Of a DNA stretch of 64,000 nucleotides, positions 1 to 8,671 are shown one piece after another (the first letter of the stretch is position 1; each line of letters begins with the position of its first letter). The position numbers were made by a program, and so were the translations under genes. Below the pieces are notes generated by a model that worked only from the letters and a program-made list of their open reading frames with translations, was not told the origin of the DNA and searched no databases. This stretch comes from Marinobacter confluentis (GTDB taxonomy: Bacteria > Pseudomonadota > Gammaproteobacteria > Pseudomonadales > Oleiphilaceae), in NCBI RefSeq assembly GCF_004785685.1, contig NZ_SRPF01000007.1, positions 1 through 64,000 on the forward strand, read 5' to 3'.

Positions 1-72
1 TCAGCCGTGAAACAGACCAGCGCCGATGGTAGTGTGGCTTCTGCCCATGTGAGAGTAGGTCATCGTCAGGCT
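1..72 (+). rRNA. rrf: 5S ribosomal RNA, 3' portion (cut by window edge)
   Basis: The first ~72 bases match the 3' half of bacterial 5S rRNA: the GTGAAAC segment, CGCCGATGGTAGTGTGG, a CCCATG loop, GAGAGTAGG, and a closing GTCAGGC that would pair with the 5' end lying outside the window. A strong terminator follows within 10 bases, as expected for the end of an rRNA operon. The 5' half and the rest of the operon are not visible, and the exact 3' end could differ by a few bases. Confidence 0.9.
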
Positions 73-81
73 CTTAATACT

Positions 82-117
82 AAAAACCCCCTCCGGCTTT
101 GCCGGTGGGGGTTTTTT
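82..117 (+). terminator. Rho-independent terminator of the rRNA operon
   Basis: An A5C5 left arm and a G5T6 right arm enclose an inner CCGGC-TTT-GCCGG hairpin, and the stem ends in six T residues. It lies immediately after the 5S 3' end and before leuA, so it ends the rRNA transcript. The A-run on the left arm means it could also work in the opposite direction. Confidence 0.9.
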
Positions 118-183
118 ATTTGGGATACGACAAAGTAGGTCATCCGAGCGCAACCCGCTCGCCAAGGCTAACTCCCTGTTACC

Positions 184-192
184 TGATATACT
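184..192 (+). promoter_or_regulatory. Candidate extended -10 promoter for leuA
   Basis: TGATATACT is an extended -10 element (TG-N-TATACT) 38 bases upstream of the leuA ATG. No good -35 hexamer is seen 16-18 bases upstream, which is tolerated for extended -10 promoters. I found no leader peptide rich in leucine codons and no attenuator hairpin between 120 and 229, so classical leu attenuation is not supported here. Confidence 0.35.
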
Positions 193-229
193 TATTGTCA
201 GAAGCCAATAACGACTCACGGAGTGTCCC

Positions 230-1780
230 ATGCCCACCAGCGACCACCTTATTATCTTCGACACCACACTCCGCGATGGCGAACAGAGTCCTGGCGCCAC
301 GATGACAAAGGGCGAAAAGCTTCGCATTGCCAAGGTGCTCGAAAAACTCCGGGTTGATGTCATCGAAGCGGGTTTCGCGATTGCAAGTCAGGGTGACTTT
401 GAGGCTATAAAAAATATAGCCGAGACGATCAAGGACTCCACCATATGCAGTCTGGCAAGGGCCCTGGACAAGGACATTGACCGGGCCGCCGAAGCCGTCC
501 GGCCTGCCGCAAGATCCCGCATTCACACTTTCATTGCGACCTCCCCCATCCACATGAAGCACAAACTCCAGATGCAGCCGGATGAGGTGGTGGAACAGGC
601 GGTTCGCTCGATCAAGCGGGCACGCAGCCATGTTGAAGATGTGGAGTTCTCCTGCGAAGACGCGGGGCGGTCCGAACTGGATTTTCTGTGCCGGGTGATC
701 GAGGCAGCAATCGATGCCGGCGCCAGCACCATCAATATTCCGGATACGGTCGGGTATGCCATCCCTGAGCAGTTCGGAGAGACTATCAAGCAGTTGCTGA
801 ATCGTATTCCGAATGCCGATAAAGCCATCTTCTCCGTGCATTGCCATAACGACCTTGGCCTGGCCGTAGCCAACTCTCTGGCGGCTGTCAGTCATGGCGC
901 AGGGCAGGTGGAATGTACAATCAACGGCCTGGGCGAGCGCGCAGGTAATGCATCGCTGGAAGAGATTGTCATGGCGGTCCGCACCCGTCAGGACCTTTAC
1001 ACCATTGATACCCGGATCGATACCCAGCATATCGTGCCCGCGTCCCGCCTGGTCTCAACCATCACCGGTTTCCCGGTGCAGCCCAACAAGGCCATTGTCG
1101 GTGCGAACGCGTTTGCCCACGAATCCGGAATCCACCAGGATGGCGTCCTGAAGCACCGTGAAACCTATGAGATCATGCGGGCCCAGGATGTTGGCTGGCA
1201 CACCAACAGTCTGGTGCTCGGCAAACACTCTGGCCGGAATGCCTTCCGCTCGCGCCTGCTGGAGCTTGGCATCCAGTTTGACACAGATACCGAGCTGAAC
1301 GAGGCCTTTACCCGGTTCAAGGCCATGGCGGATCTCAAGCATGAAATTTTTGACGAGGACCTGCAGGCCATTGCCAGTGATACCCGGCAGAAAGAGGATG
1401 ATGGTCCTTTTGGTCTGGTGTGTATGCAGGTCTGTTCGGAAACCGGTGTTGTGCCCCGGGCGCGGCTGACCCTGACAATGGACGGTACCGAACATAAGGT
1501 GGAGAGCGAGGGCAGTGGTCCGGTGGACGCCACGTTCAAGGCCATTGAATCACTGGTGGATTCCGGCTGTAATCTTCAGCTTTACTCAGTGAATAATATT
1601 ACCAGCGGTACCGATGCTCAGGGCGAGGTCACCGTACGTCTTGAGCGTGGCGGTCGCATCGTCAATGGCGTTGGGGCAGACACGGATATTATCATTGCGT
1701 CAGCCAGGGCCTATATAGAGGCACTGAACCTCATCAGCCGGGGCGCCGAGAAACGACATCCCCAAGGCGCGGATGTATAA
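230..1780 (+). CDS. leuA: 2-isopropylmalate synthase
   Basis: LeuA condenses acetyl-CoA with 2-oxoisovalerate, the first committed step of leucine synthesis. The 516-residue length is typical of the bacterial enzyme. The TIM-barrel signature [16 protein letters not shown] is at residues ~10-25, the metal-binding HCHND at ~204-208, and the [13 protein letters not shown] glycine-rich segment follows at about 240. The C-terminal third is the regulatory LeuA dimer domain that usually binds leucine ([13 protein letters not shown]). The start is the ATG after a CACGGAG ribosome site. No leuBCD genes are adjacent; holD follows after 27 bases, possibly on the same transcript. Confidence 0.97.
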   Translation: MPTSDHLIIFDTTLRDGEQSPGATMTKGEKLRIAKVLEKLRVDVIEAGFAIASQGDFEAIKNIAETIKDSTICSLARALDKDIDRAAEAVRPAARSRIHTFIATSPIHMKHKLQMQPDEVVEQAVRSIKRARSHVEDVEFSCEDAGRSELDFLCRVIEAAIDAGASTINIPDTVGYAIPEQFGETIKQLLNRIPNADKAIFSVHCHNDLGLAVANSLAAVSHGAGQVECTINGLGERAGNASLEEIVMAVRTRQDLYTIDTRIDTQHIVPASRLVSTITGFPVQPNKAIVGANAFAHESGIHQDGVLKHRETYEIMRAQDVGWHTNSLVLGKHSGRNAFRSRLLELGIQFDTDTELNEAFTRFKAMADLKHEIFDEDLQAIASDTRQKEDDGPFGLVCMQVCSETGVVPRARLTLTMDGTEHKVESEGSGPVDATFKAIESLVDSGCNLQLYSVNNITSGTDAQGEVTVRLERGGRIVNGVGADTDIIIASARAYIEALNLISRGAEKRHPQGADV

Positions 1781-1807
1781 CAGCCATCCCGAATTTTGCA
1801 GGTTGAG

Positions 1808-2557
1808 ATGACAGGCAACGAAGCTCACAGACAATACTACCTGGCCGCGGCCGGCGTTCGCATGTGGTACGCCCGGCGGCCGCTGCCAGGTGCAGCCCCA
1901 AGCCCCGAGTTCGACTTCTCCCGTGAAGAGGTTCAGAGCGAGGTAGTGCGCCCTGAGCAACCCGAGCCTGAGTTACAGCCTCGGGTTGCTCCGCCGCTTA
2001 GAAGCCAGCCCGCACGGCCAAAATCTGTCGACCTGCAGTCCCTGATGGCAACGCCGGAAGTGGATCAAAGCCTCCCTGAGCCGACTGTTCCCAGAGAGCC
2101 AGTAATTGCTGAGCCGGAAACCCCGCATGCGCCGTTGGCGGCACACCTGGGCATCTGGGATACCGAGAAATATATTCTGATAAGCCAATGGTCAGATCAG
2201 GCAAGTGAGCGGCTGCAGGATTCATTGGCGGCCAATCTGCTGAAAGCGCTGGGCCAGCAGAAGGTCGGAAGCCGGCGTATGCTGCACTGGCCAGTATTCC
2301 GTAATCCCTATATCCCTGGAAACTCTGTTGAAGATTTTCGCGATCTGTTAGCGCGCACGATCCGACCCGGTGATGATCGGTCCATCATCCTGCTGGGCGT
2401 TATGGGAAGTAGCCAGACCGAGCAACGACAGCATTGCCTCGGTTCGCTGCTTCGCCATCTGAGCGTAGATTTCCCGAACTCCCTGGCCGAACTATCCGCG
2501 TCACCGGGTCAGAAAAGGGATTTATGGGCTGCGCTCAAATCCCGCTATTCGGTGTAG
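1808..2557 (+). CDS. holD: Divergent DNA polymerase III psi subunit
   Basis: The protein has 249 residues, against 137 in E. coli HolD. I infer psi from three things. It lies directly upstream of rimI, the position of holD in E. coli. Its N-terminus (YYLAAAGVRMWYARRPLPG, residues ~9-27) resembles the chi-binding start of E. coli psi (WQLQQLGITQWSLRRPG). Its C-terminus (LAELSASPGQKRDLWAAL) resembles the LTDLRANPTARAALWQQI end of psi. Between them is a proline/glutamate-rich linker of ~90 residues, probably disordered. Psi would link chi, and so SSB, to the clamp loader. I chose the ATG at 1808 over a TTG at 1796 because GGTTGAG lies just before it. Automatic annotation would probably call it hypothetical. 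Confidence 0.65.
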   Translation: MTGNEAHRQYYLAAAGVRMWYARRPLPGAAPSPEFDFSREEVQSEVVRPEQPEPELQPRVAPPLRSQPARPKSVDLQSLMATPEVDQSLPEPTVPREPVIAEPETPHAPLAAHLGIWDTEKYILISQWSDQASERLQDSLAANLLKALGQQKVGSRRMLHWPVFRNPYIPGNSVEDFRDLLARTIRPGDDRSIILLGVMGSSQTEQRQHCLGSLLRHLSVDFPNSLAELSASPGQKRDLWAALKSRYSV

Positions 2558-2563
2558 AGCCGG

Positions 2564-3052
2564 ATGTCAGTTTCTTACCGGGCGGTGGAATCCCTGGATA
2601 GGGAGGTTCGCCTGCTACGAGATCAAGATCTGCCGGATGTGCTTGAAATCGAGCGCACTGGCTATTCCTTTCCCTGGACTGAGTCGGTGTTTCGTGACTG
2701 TTTTCGGCCCGACTATAGGTTCTGGGGTGTGTTTGTAGTCGGCGAGCTGGCTGGTTATGCGGTGGTCGCCTATATGGCCGATGACGCCCATCTGCTGAAT
2801 ATCTGCATCAGCGGTCGGAACCGGCGCTCCGGGCTTGCGCGCCATCTGCTCCGCCACCTTGTCCGCGAGGCCGCAACTGACGGCATGGTCCAGGTCTTGC
2901 TAGAGGTCAGGGTAAGTAATCAGGCCGCCGCTGAGCTGTATCTCACCGAGGGCTTTGCGGATATTGGTAGACGGCCCGGCTATTATCCGTCGTCGTCTGG
3001 CCGTGAAGATGCGCGGGTGTTGTCCCTGAAGGTTTCCGGTACCGGCGATTGA
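2564..3052 (+). CDS. rimI: Ribosomal protein S18-alanine N-acetyltransferase
   Basis: RimI acetylates the N-terminal alanine of ribosomal protein S18. The 162 residues form one GNAT domain. The acetyl-CoA loop is a variant of the usual Q/R-x-x-G-x-G/A pattern (RNRRSGLARHLL, residues ~85-96). LLEVRVSNQAAAELYLTEGF (~110-129) is the RimI-specific LEVR-x-SN-x-A-x-x-LY signature. PGYYP-x(5)-EDA closes the C-terminus. It starts 6 bases after holD stops, so the two are almost certainly translated from one mRNA. The family is well conserved and the call is secure. Confidence 0.93.
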   Translation: MSVSYRAVESLDREVRLLRDQDLPDVLEIERTGYSFPWTESVFRDCFRPDYRFWGVFVVGELAGYAVVAYMADDAHLLNICISGRNRRSGLARHLLRHLVREAATDGMVQVLLEVRVSNQAAAELYLTEGFADIGRRPGYYPSSSGREDARVLSLKVSGTGD

Positions 3053-3064
3053 TCGCAGGGGCTG

Positions 3065-3094
3065 TTCGCGTCCATGCGCCAAACTCCTTATAAT
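3065..3094 (+). promoter_or_regulatory. Candidate promoter for prfC
   Basis: A perfect -10 hexamer TATAAT (3089-3094) lies 42 bases before the prfC start. The best -35 candidate is TTCGCG at 3065-3070, 18 bases upstream, which is a poor match. It suggests that prfC can be transcribed apart from holD-rimI. Confidence 0.4.
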
Positions 3095-3136
3095 GGCGTC
3101 CGTTTTTAAGTCTCTCCCAGTCGGATTTGCACACTT

Positions 3137-4717
3137 ATGACAAGCCTAACCAGCGAAGTTGACCACCGTCGAACCTTTGCGATCATTTCCCACCCGGATG
3201 CGGGTAAAACCACGATTACTGAGAAGGTGCTTCTGTTCGGACAGGCCATCCAGAAGGCCGGCACGGTGAAAGGCAAAAAATCCGGGCAGCACGCCAAATC
3301 TGACTGGATGGAGATGGAGAAAGAGCGTGGTATATCGGTGACCACCTCAGTGATGCAGTTTCCCTACGGAGGCCGACTGGTTAATCTGCTGGATACGCCG
3401 GGCCATGAAGACTTCTCCGAGGACACCTATCGGACTCTGACTGCGGTGGATTCCTGCCTGATGGTGATCGATAGCGCCAAAGGCGTAGAGGAGAGAACCA
3501 TCAAGCTGATGGAGGTAACCCGCCTTAGGGATACCCCAATCATCACCTTTATGAACAAGCTGGATCGGGATACCCGTGACCCGGTCGAGTTGATGGATGA
3601 GGTTGAGGATGTGCTCAGGATTGCCTGTGCGCCTATCACCTGGCCCATTGGAAATGGCAAGAATTTCAAGGGAGTTTACCACCTGCTGCGGGACGAGGTT
3701 ATTCTCTACCAGACCGGTCAGGGCCATATGATCCAGGAAAAACGGGTGATTAAAGGCCTGGATAATCCGGAGCTCGAAGAAGTCATCGGAAGCTGGGCGG
3801 GTGAGCTGCGCGACGAGATTGAGCTGGTCAAGGGTGCGTCCCATGAGTTCGACCATGAAGCCTTCCTCGCGGGGGACCTGACTCCGGTATTCTTCGGCAC
3901 AGCACTGGGTAATTTTGGCGTGGATCATATGCTGGACGGACTGGTGGAGTGGGCGCCAACTCCCCAGCCCCGGGAAACCGATACCCGCCTGGTGAATCCC
4001 GCCGAGGACGGATTTTCCGGTTTTGTTTTCAAGATTCAGGCGAACATGGATCCCCAACATCGGGATCGAGTGGCATTCCTGCGCATTGTGTCCGGTAAAT
4101 ACGCACAGGGTATGAAGGCCCGCCACGTCAGGATTGGCAAAGAAGTCAGGTTCTCCGATGCTCTCACTTTCATGGCGGGTGATCGCGAGCATGCAGGTGA
4201 AGCTTTTGCCGGTGATATTATCGGCCTGCATAATCACGGCACAATTCAGTTGGGCGATACGTTTACCGCTGGCGAGGAAATGAAATTCACTGGCATACCG
4301 AATTTTGCGCCTGAGCTATTCCGCCGCATTCGCCTGAAAGACCCGCTGAAAGCCAAACAGCTGCAGAAAGGTTTGATCCAGCTGGCCGAGGAGGGTGCGG
4401 TTCAGGTGTTCCGCCCACTCGCGAACAACGATCTGATTGTAGGCGCAGTCGGTGTGCTGCAGTTCGATGTGGTGGTCAGTCGCCTGAAAAGCGAGTACAA
4501 GGTTGATGCCATGTATGAGCCGATCAACGTCGCCACCGCGCGCTGGGTCACCAGCAAGGATGAGCGCAAGCTTGACGAATTTCAGCGCAAGGCCAATGAT
4601 AATCTGGCCCTGGACGGTAGTGACCGGTTAGCCTATATCGCACCGACGATGGTTAACCTGCAGCTGGCACAGGAACGATATCCTGATATCCAGTTCCATA
4701 AAACACGAGAGCACTGA
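3137..4717 (+). CDS. prfC: Peptide chain release factor 3 (RF3)
   Basis: RF3 is the GTPase that recycles RF1/RF2 from the ribosome after peptide release. The 526 residues match the family length. GTPase motifs are intact: G1 HPDAGKTT (~19-26), G3 DTPGHEDF (~86-93) and G4 NKLDRD (~140-145). Domain II (beta-barrel) and the RF3 C-terminal domain follow. The ATG at 3137 gives [20 protein letters not shown], matching the usual RF3 N-terminus. In E. coli prfC also lies near holD-rimI, so the context is conserved. A TatD-family gene follows after 16 bases. Confidence 0.97.
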   Translation: MTSLTSEVDHRRTFAIISHPDAGKTTITEKVLLFGQAIQKAGTVKGKKSGQHAKSDWMEMEKERGISVTTSVMQFPYGGRLVNLLDTPGHEDFSEDTYRTLTAVDSCLMVIDSAKGVEERTIKLMEVTRLRDTPIITFMNKLDRDTRDPVELMDEVEDVLRIACAPITWPIGNGKNFKGVYHLLRDEVILYQTGQGHMIQEKRVIKGLDNPELEEVIGSWAGELRDEIELVKGASHEFDHEAFLAGDLTPVFFGTALGNFGVDHMLDGLVEWAPTPQPRETDTRLVNPAEDGFSGFVFKIQANMDPQHRDRVAFLRIVSGKYAQGMKARHVRIGKEVRFSDALTFMAGDREHAGEAFAGDIIGLHNHGTIQLGDTFTAGEEMKFTGIPNFAPELFRRIRLKDPLKAKQLQKGLIQLAEEGAVQVFRPLANNDLIVGAVGVLQFDVVVSRLKSEYKVDAMYEPINVATARWVTSKDERKLDEFQRKANDNLALDGSDRLAYIAPTMVNLQLAQERYPDIQFHKTREH

Positions 4718-4733
4718 TTGCCCGGAGGCCGAC

Positions 4734-5522
4734 ATGCGGCTGATCGACGCGCATTGCCATTTTGATTTCCCCTGTTTTGATGGGCAAAGGGGTCAAGTTC
4801 TGGAACAGGCCCGTTCAGCGGGCATGTCCCACCTGGTCATTCCCGGTGTTCGCAGGGCGGACTGGGGGCGCGTCAGTCGGGTCGCATCGGAATACGAAGG
4901 GCTTTATTACTGCCTGGGTATCCATCCCTGGTTCATTGGTGAACACACATCGGATGATCTGCGAGCCCTGGAACTCGCCTTTCAGACCCGCCCTGATCGC
5001 TGCGTTGCGCTGGGTGAATGCGGTCTCGACCGCCTCAGCGGTGATCTGGCCGACCAGTACCCCTGGTTTGAAGCGCAGGTAGACATCGCAGCCGACGCTC
5101 ATCTTCCTCTTGTGGTCCATTCTGTCAGAACCCACGACCAGGTAGCCGAGGTGCTCAGGCGCAAGCAGTTTGCCGGGAGGGTCCTGGTGCATGGTTTTTC
5201 CGGCAGCTACCAGCAGGCATCCAGGTTGGTCGACCTCGGTTGTTTTATTGGCGTGGGTGGTGTTGTCACCCAGGATCGGGCAAACAAGACCCGCGATACC
5301 CTGGCTCGATTGCCTGTGGATTCTTTGATTCTGGAAACGGATGCACCAGATATGGCACCTCAGGGCGTCGAGCCGGGTAAAAATTCCCCGGCGTATCTGG
5401 GGCGCATCCTGTCCGCACTGGCAGATGTCCGCAAAGCTGATCAGGAAAGCCTTGGGCGGGCGCTGTTGTGCAACGTGCAACGGTTTTACGGCTGGGATGA
5501 AATGCTGCCCTCGGAACGTTAA
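4734..5522 (+). CDS. TatD-family metal-dependent hydrolase (YjjV-like)
   Basis: The 262 residues form a TatD-type TIM barrel. Metal ligands visible are HCHFD near the N-terminus (residues ~6-10), the ALGECGLD segment (~93-100), LVVHSVR (~125-131), VLVHGFSGS (~150-158) and LETDAPD (~204-210). TatD proteins are metal-dependent nucleases or exonucleases acting on DNA ends, but the exact role of the YjjV branch is not settled. It follows prfC closely and probably shares its transcript; E. coli yjjV also lies in the prfC neighbourhood. The start is the ATG after GGAGGCCGAC, a clear ribosome site. Confidence 0.88.
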   Translation: MRLIDAHCHFDFPCFDGQRGQVLEQARSAGMSHLVIPGVRRADWGRVSRVASEYEGLYYCLGIHPWFIGEHTSDDLRALELAFQTRPDRCVALGECGLDRLSGDLADQYPWFEAQVDIAADAHLPLVVHSVRTHDQVAEVLRRKQFAGRVLVHGFSGSYQQASRLVDLGCFIGVGGVVTQDRANKTRDTLARLPVDSLILETDAPDMAPQGVEPGKNSPAYLGRILSALADVRKADQESLGRALLCNVQRFYGWDEMLPSER

Positions 5523-5586
5523 TACCGCTTTGCCGAAACCTGTTCCTGCTCTGGATAGGTGAATCTCGAAACAGCGCGGCGCGGGG

Positions 5587-5615
5587 TTGGTTTTCTGATT
5601 TTGTTCGGATATACT
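5587..5615 (+). promoter_or_regulatory. Promoter of rplM-rpsI
   Basis: A -35 element TTGGTT (5587-5592) and a -10 element TATACT (5610-5615) are separated by exactly 17 bases. Transcription would start near 5622 and give a leader of about 140 bases before rplM. Confidence 0.6.
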
Positions 5616-5621
5616 TCGCGC

Positions 5622-5763
5622 CCTGGCTTTTCAAGGCGATGTTGTCATCTCAGCCCCGAATGACACACTGTCGCACACATACAGGTAAGAGACCTCCTGC
5701 GGATGCAATGCATTGCCGTTGGTGGTTTTTAACGTTTCTTATATAGCGTTCAAGGCGGAATCA
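5622..5763 (+). promoter_or_regulatory. Long 5' leader of rplM, candidate L13 autoregulatory region
   Basis: The stretch between the predicted transcription start and the rplM ATG contains no gene. A small hairpin AACG...CGTT (5731-5750) lies just before the AAGGCGGAA ribosome site. In E. coli, L13 represses its own operon by binding the leader, so a regulatory structure is expected here. I cannot match this leader to a known consensus, and its function is inferred. Confidence 0.35.
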
Positions 5764-6192
5764 ATGAAGACTCTGAGTGCGAAACCAGAAACAGTAACAC
5801 GTGACTGGTACGTTGTAGACGCAGCCGGCAAGACGCTGGGTCGTCTGTCAACCGAAATCGCCCGTCGTCTGCGGGGCAAGCATAAGCCTGAGTACACCCC
5901 TCATGTCGATACTGGCGATTACATTGTGGTTATCAATGCCAGCAAAGTACGGGTTACCGGCAAAAAAGCATCTTCCAAGATGTATTACAGTCACACCGGC
6001 TTCCCGGGTGGAATCAAATCCATCAACTTCGAGAAGCTGATCGACAAGGCTCCTGAGCAAGTTATCCAGAAGTCTGTCAAAGGCATGCTTCCGAATGGTC
6101 CGCTTGGTCGTGCCATGTTCAAGAAGCTGAAAATTTTTGCCGGCGCTGAGCATACTCATGCAGCCCAGCAGCCCAAAGAACTCGACATTTAA
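5764..6192 (+). CDS. rplM: 50S ribosomal protein L13
   Basis: L13 is an early-assembly protein of the large subunit that binds 23S rRNA. The 142 residues equal the E. coli length. Signatures visible are [20 protein letters not shown] near the N-terminus, [10 protein letters not shown] in the middle, and [12 protein letters not shown] toward the C-terminus. I chose the ATG at 5764, which yields [11 protein letters not shown]; the frame is open further upstream but the extra residues match nothing in the family. The AAGGCGGAA before it is a good ribosome site. rpsI follows after 12 bases in the usual two-gene operon. Confidence 0.97.
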   Translation: MKTLSAKPETVTRDWYVVDAAGKTLGRLSTEIARRLRGKHKPEYTPHVDTGDYIVVINASKVRVTGKKASSKMYYSHTGFPGGIKSINFEKLIDKAPEQVIQKSVKGMLPNGPLGRAMFKKLKIFAGAEHTHAAQQPKELDI

Positions 6193-6204
6193 CGGAAGGC
6201 GGAT

Positions 6205-6597
6205 ATGTCTGTAGCACAGAATTACGGTACTGGTCGCCGCAAAACCTCCACGGCTCGGGTTTTTATCAAGCCGGGAAGCGGTAACATCTCTATCAATGGT
6301 CGCTCCATCGATCAGTTCTTTGGTCGCGACACCCTGCGTATGATCGTTCGTCAGCCGCTGGTGGTTGCCGACTCTGCTGATCGCTTTGACATCAACATCA
6401 CCGTCAAAGGCGGTGGTAGCAGTGGTCAGGCAGGCGCGATCCGTCACGGTCTGACCCGTGCACTCATGGATTACGACGAAACACTGCGTCCGGCACTGCG
6501 TGAGGCGGGTTATGTGACTCGTGATGCGCGTAAGGTTGAGCGTAAGAAAGTCGGCCTTCGCAAGGCGCGTAAGCGTCCTCAGTTCTCCAAGCGTTAA
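6205..6597 (+). CDS. rpsI: 30S ribosomal protein S9
   Basis: S9 sits in the small-subunit head, and its C-terminal tail reaches the P-site tRNA. The 130 residues match E. coli. [13 protein letters not shown] near the start and the basic tail ending [17 protein letters not shown] are both diagnostic; the final SKR contacts tRNA in the family. It is translated from the rplM transcript, and a strong terminator follows 33 bases after the stop codon. Confidence 0.98.
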   Translation: MSVAQNYGTGRRKTSTARVFIKPGSGNISINGRSIDQFFGRDTLRMIVRQPLVVADSADRFDINITVKGGGSSGQAGAIRHGLTRALMDYDETLRPALREAGYVTRDARKVERKKVGLRKARKRPQFSKR

Positions 6598-6622
6598 AAT
6601 CGCTGGAAACTGCAGAGACTCG

Positions 6623-6652
6623 AAAAAAGCCCGGCATTGCGCCGGGTTTTTT
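6623..6652 (+). terminator. Rho-independent terminator of rplM-rpsI
   Basis: CCCGGC (6630-6635) pairs with GCCGGG (6641-6646) around an ATTGC loop. An A-run precedes it and a T6 run follows, so it may work in both directions. Confidence 0.9.
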
Positions 6653-6758
6653 ATTGGGTGAACACTGGGCCGGGTGGCATTCTTTCAATGGTTTGCTGTG
6701 CCGTTCTGATCCTTTCTGACTTGTAAGGGCAAGGTAATTTCATTACCATTTGAGCGCT

Positions 6759-6764
6759 TATAAT
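6759..6764 (+). promoter_or_regulatory. Candidate -10 element for petABC
   Basis: A perfect TATAAT hexamer lies 78 bases before petA, in the 190-base gap after the rpsI terminator. No convincing -35 element is seen at 16-18 bases. A promoter is needed here because the previous operon is terminated, but the exact position is uncertain. Confidence 0.35.
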
Positions 6765-6842
6765 TTTGGGTTGTGAAGTCCTTTTCGATGTGCAGTTTTT
6801 CAACCAATGAAGCTGTATGTCGCCTGATGGGAGAAAACCATA

Positions 6843-7439
6843 ATGAATAATGGCGACGTTAGCCAGGGCAGGCGCCGGTTCTTGATCGGTGCTACGTCTG
6901 TGGTGGGTGGTGTCGGCGTCGTCGGTGCGGCCGTTCCTTTCGTTGCGTCCTGGAATCCCAGTGCGAAAGCGGAAGCAGCCGGTGCGCCGGTCACCGTCAA
7001 CGTAAGTAAGCTTGAGGCTGGTCAGCAGATGACTGTTGAGTGGCGCGGGAAGCCTGTGTGGATCATTCGTCGAACAGATGAAATGAACGATAACATTCTG
7101 GAATTGAATGACGTTGTGAAAGATCCACTGTCCAAGGAATCCAAACAACCTGCCTATATTGATGGCGAATTGCGCGCCCTAAAAGACGATTATGCGGTCG
7201 TAGTCGGCATTTGTACCCACTTGGGCTGTTCCCCTCAATTCCGTCCGGAAGTGGCACCTGCAGATCTGGGTGAGGAGTGGTTAGGCGGCTTTTACTGTGC
7301 CTGCCACGGGTCGCGTTACGACCTTGCCGGTCGTGTTTATCCGGGCCAGCCTGCACCAACTAACCTGGAGGTGCCTCCGTACCGCTTTGACGACGAAAAC
7401 ACCGTGACCGTCGGTCTTGATCCTGAGGGGGCTGCGTAA
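6843..7439 (+). CDS. petA: Ubiquinol-cytochrome c reductase, Rieske iron-sulfur subunit
   Basis: This is the [2Fe-2S] subunit of the cytochrome bc1 complex, passing electrons from ubiquinol to cytochrome c1. The N-terminus has a twin-arginine motif (RRRFLIG, residues ~11-17) followed by one hydrophobic helix, so it is exported by Tat and remains anchored. Cluster-binding boxes are CTHLGC (~124-129) and CACHGS (~152-157). The 198-residue length is typical. Its stop codon overlaps the petB start by one base (TAATG), which indicates coupled translation of petA-petB-petC. Confidence 0.97.
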   Translation: MNNGDVSQGRRRFLIGATSVVGGVGVVGAAVPFVASWNPSAKAEAAGAPVTVNVSKLEAGQQMTVEWRGKPVWIIRRTDEMNDNILELNDVVKDPLSKESKQPAYIDGELRALKDDYAVVVGICTHLGCSPQFRPEVAPADLGEEWLGGFYCACHGSRYDLAGRVYPGQPAPTNLEVPPYRFDDENTVTVGLDPEGAA

Positions 7440-8671
7440 TGAACAAATTACTTAACTGGGTTGATGAGCGGCTACCGGTCGTTGATGCCTGGAACAAGCA
7501 CATCGGGAAATACTACGCGCCCAAAAACTTCAACATGTGGTATTTCTTCGGCTCGCTGGCGATGCTGGTACTGGTCAACCAGTTGATCACCGGTATCTGG
7601 CTGACCATGAGCTATAACCCCACCGCAGAGGGCGCGTTTGCCTCCGTTGAATACATTATGCGGGATGTGGAATGGGGTTGGCTGCTACGCTACCTGCACT
7701 CGTCAGGTGCTTCAGCTTTCTTTGTGGTGGTCTACCTCCACATGTTCCGCGGTCTGATGTACGGCTCCTACAAGAAACCAAGGGAGCTGATCTGGATCTT
7801 CGGCATGCTGATCTATTTGATCCTGATGGCGGAAGCCTTTATGGGATACCTGCTTCCCTGGGGACAGATGTCCTATTGGGGCGCCCAGGTTATCGTTAAC
7901 CTTTTCGGTGCCATCCCGGTTATTGGTGACGATCTTTCGCTGTGGATCCGTGGTGATTATCTGATTTCCGGTATCACGCTGAACCGTTTCTTTGCGCTGC
8001 ACGTGGTTGCGCTTCCGATCGTCCTGCTTGGCCTGGTTGTGCTGCACATTCTGGCCCTGCACGAAGTGGGTTCCAACAACCCTGACGGTATCGACATCAA
8101 GAAAAACAAGGATGAAAACGGCAACCCCAAAGACGGTATTCCGTTCCATCCTTACTACACAGTCCACGATCTGATGGGTGTGGGCGTGTTTTTCTTCGTC
8201 TTCTTTATCGTGGTGTTCTTCTTCCCGGAAGGAGGTGGTCTGTTTATTGAGGCGCCCAACTTTGAGCCTGCGAACGCTCTGAAGACGCCTGACCACATCG
8301 CGCCTGTCTGGTACTTTACGCCCTTCTACGCCATGTTGCGGGCGGTGACGGTGGACCTGTTCGGCCTGGATGCGAAATTCTGGGGTGTGGTTGTCATGGG
8401 CGGCGCGATTGCCATCCTGTTTGTGTTGCCATGGCTGGACAAGAGCCCCGTGCGCTCCATGCGTTACAAGGGGATCTACAGCAGGATTGCTCTGACGCTG
8501 TTTGTCATCAGCTTCATTGTTCTGGGTTATCTTGGCATTGTTCCGGCGACTGAAACCCGTACCACCGTGGCGCAGATTCTGACCACATTGTATTTTCTCT
8601 ATTTTATTCTCATGCCGTTCTACACACGCATGGAGAAAACAAAGCCAGTGCCAGAGAGGGTGACAGGATAA
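7439..8671 (+). CDS. petB: Ubiquinol-cytochrome c reductase, cytochrome b
   Basis: This is the membrane core of the bc1 complex, carrying two b hemes and both quinone sites. Heme ligands are visible in RYLHSSGASAFFVVVYLHMFR and in ALHVVALP...VLHILALHEVG. The Qo-site motif reads PVWY (APVWYFTPFYAML) instead of the textbook PEWY; I recall PVWY as common in beta- and gammaproteobacteria, so this is probably a lineage feature. The 410 residues carry about eight to nine membrane helices. The stop codon overlaps the petC start by one base. Confidence 0.97.
   Translation: MNKLLNWVDERLPVVDAWNKHIGKYYAPKNFNMWYFFGSLAMLVLVNQLITGIWLTMSYNPTAEGAFASVEYIMRDVEWGWLLRYLHSSGASAFFVVVYLHMFRGLMYGSYKKPRELIWIFGMLIYLILMAEAFMGYLLPWGQMSYWGAQVIVNLFGAIPVIGDDLSLWIRGDYLISGITLNRFFALHVVALPIVLLGLVVLHILALHEVGSNNPDGIDIKKNKDENGNPKDGIPFHPYYTVHDLMGVGVFFFVFFIVVFFFPEGGGLFIEAPNFEPANALKTPDHIAPVWYFTPFYAMLRAVTVDLFGLDAKFWGVVVMGGAIAILFVLPWLDKSPVRSMRYKGIYSRIALTLFVISFIVLGYLGIVPATETRTTVAQILTTLYFLYFILMPFYTRMEKTKPVPERVTG

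Noticed and set aside
120..229. leu attenuator or leader peptide upstream of leuA
   Set aside because: No short frame rich in Leu codons and no terminator/antiterminator pair were found after the rRNA terminator.
1..363. 120-codon minus-strand frame across the 5S rRNA, terminator and leuA start
   Set aside because: It crosses a structural RNA and a terminator and shows no protein family features.
3347..4237. 296-codon frame antisense to prfC
   Set aside because: It lies fully opposite RF3 with no ribosome site or family resemblance.
7439..8671. PVWY in place of PEWY at the cytochrome b Qo site as a novelty
   Set aside because: I recall PVWY as the usual form in beta- and gammaproteobacterial cytochrome b, so it is not unusual.
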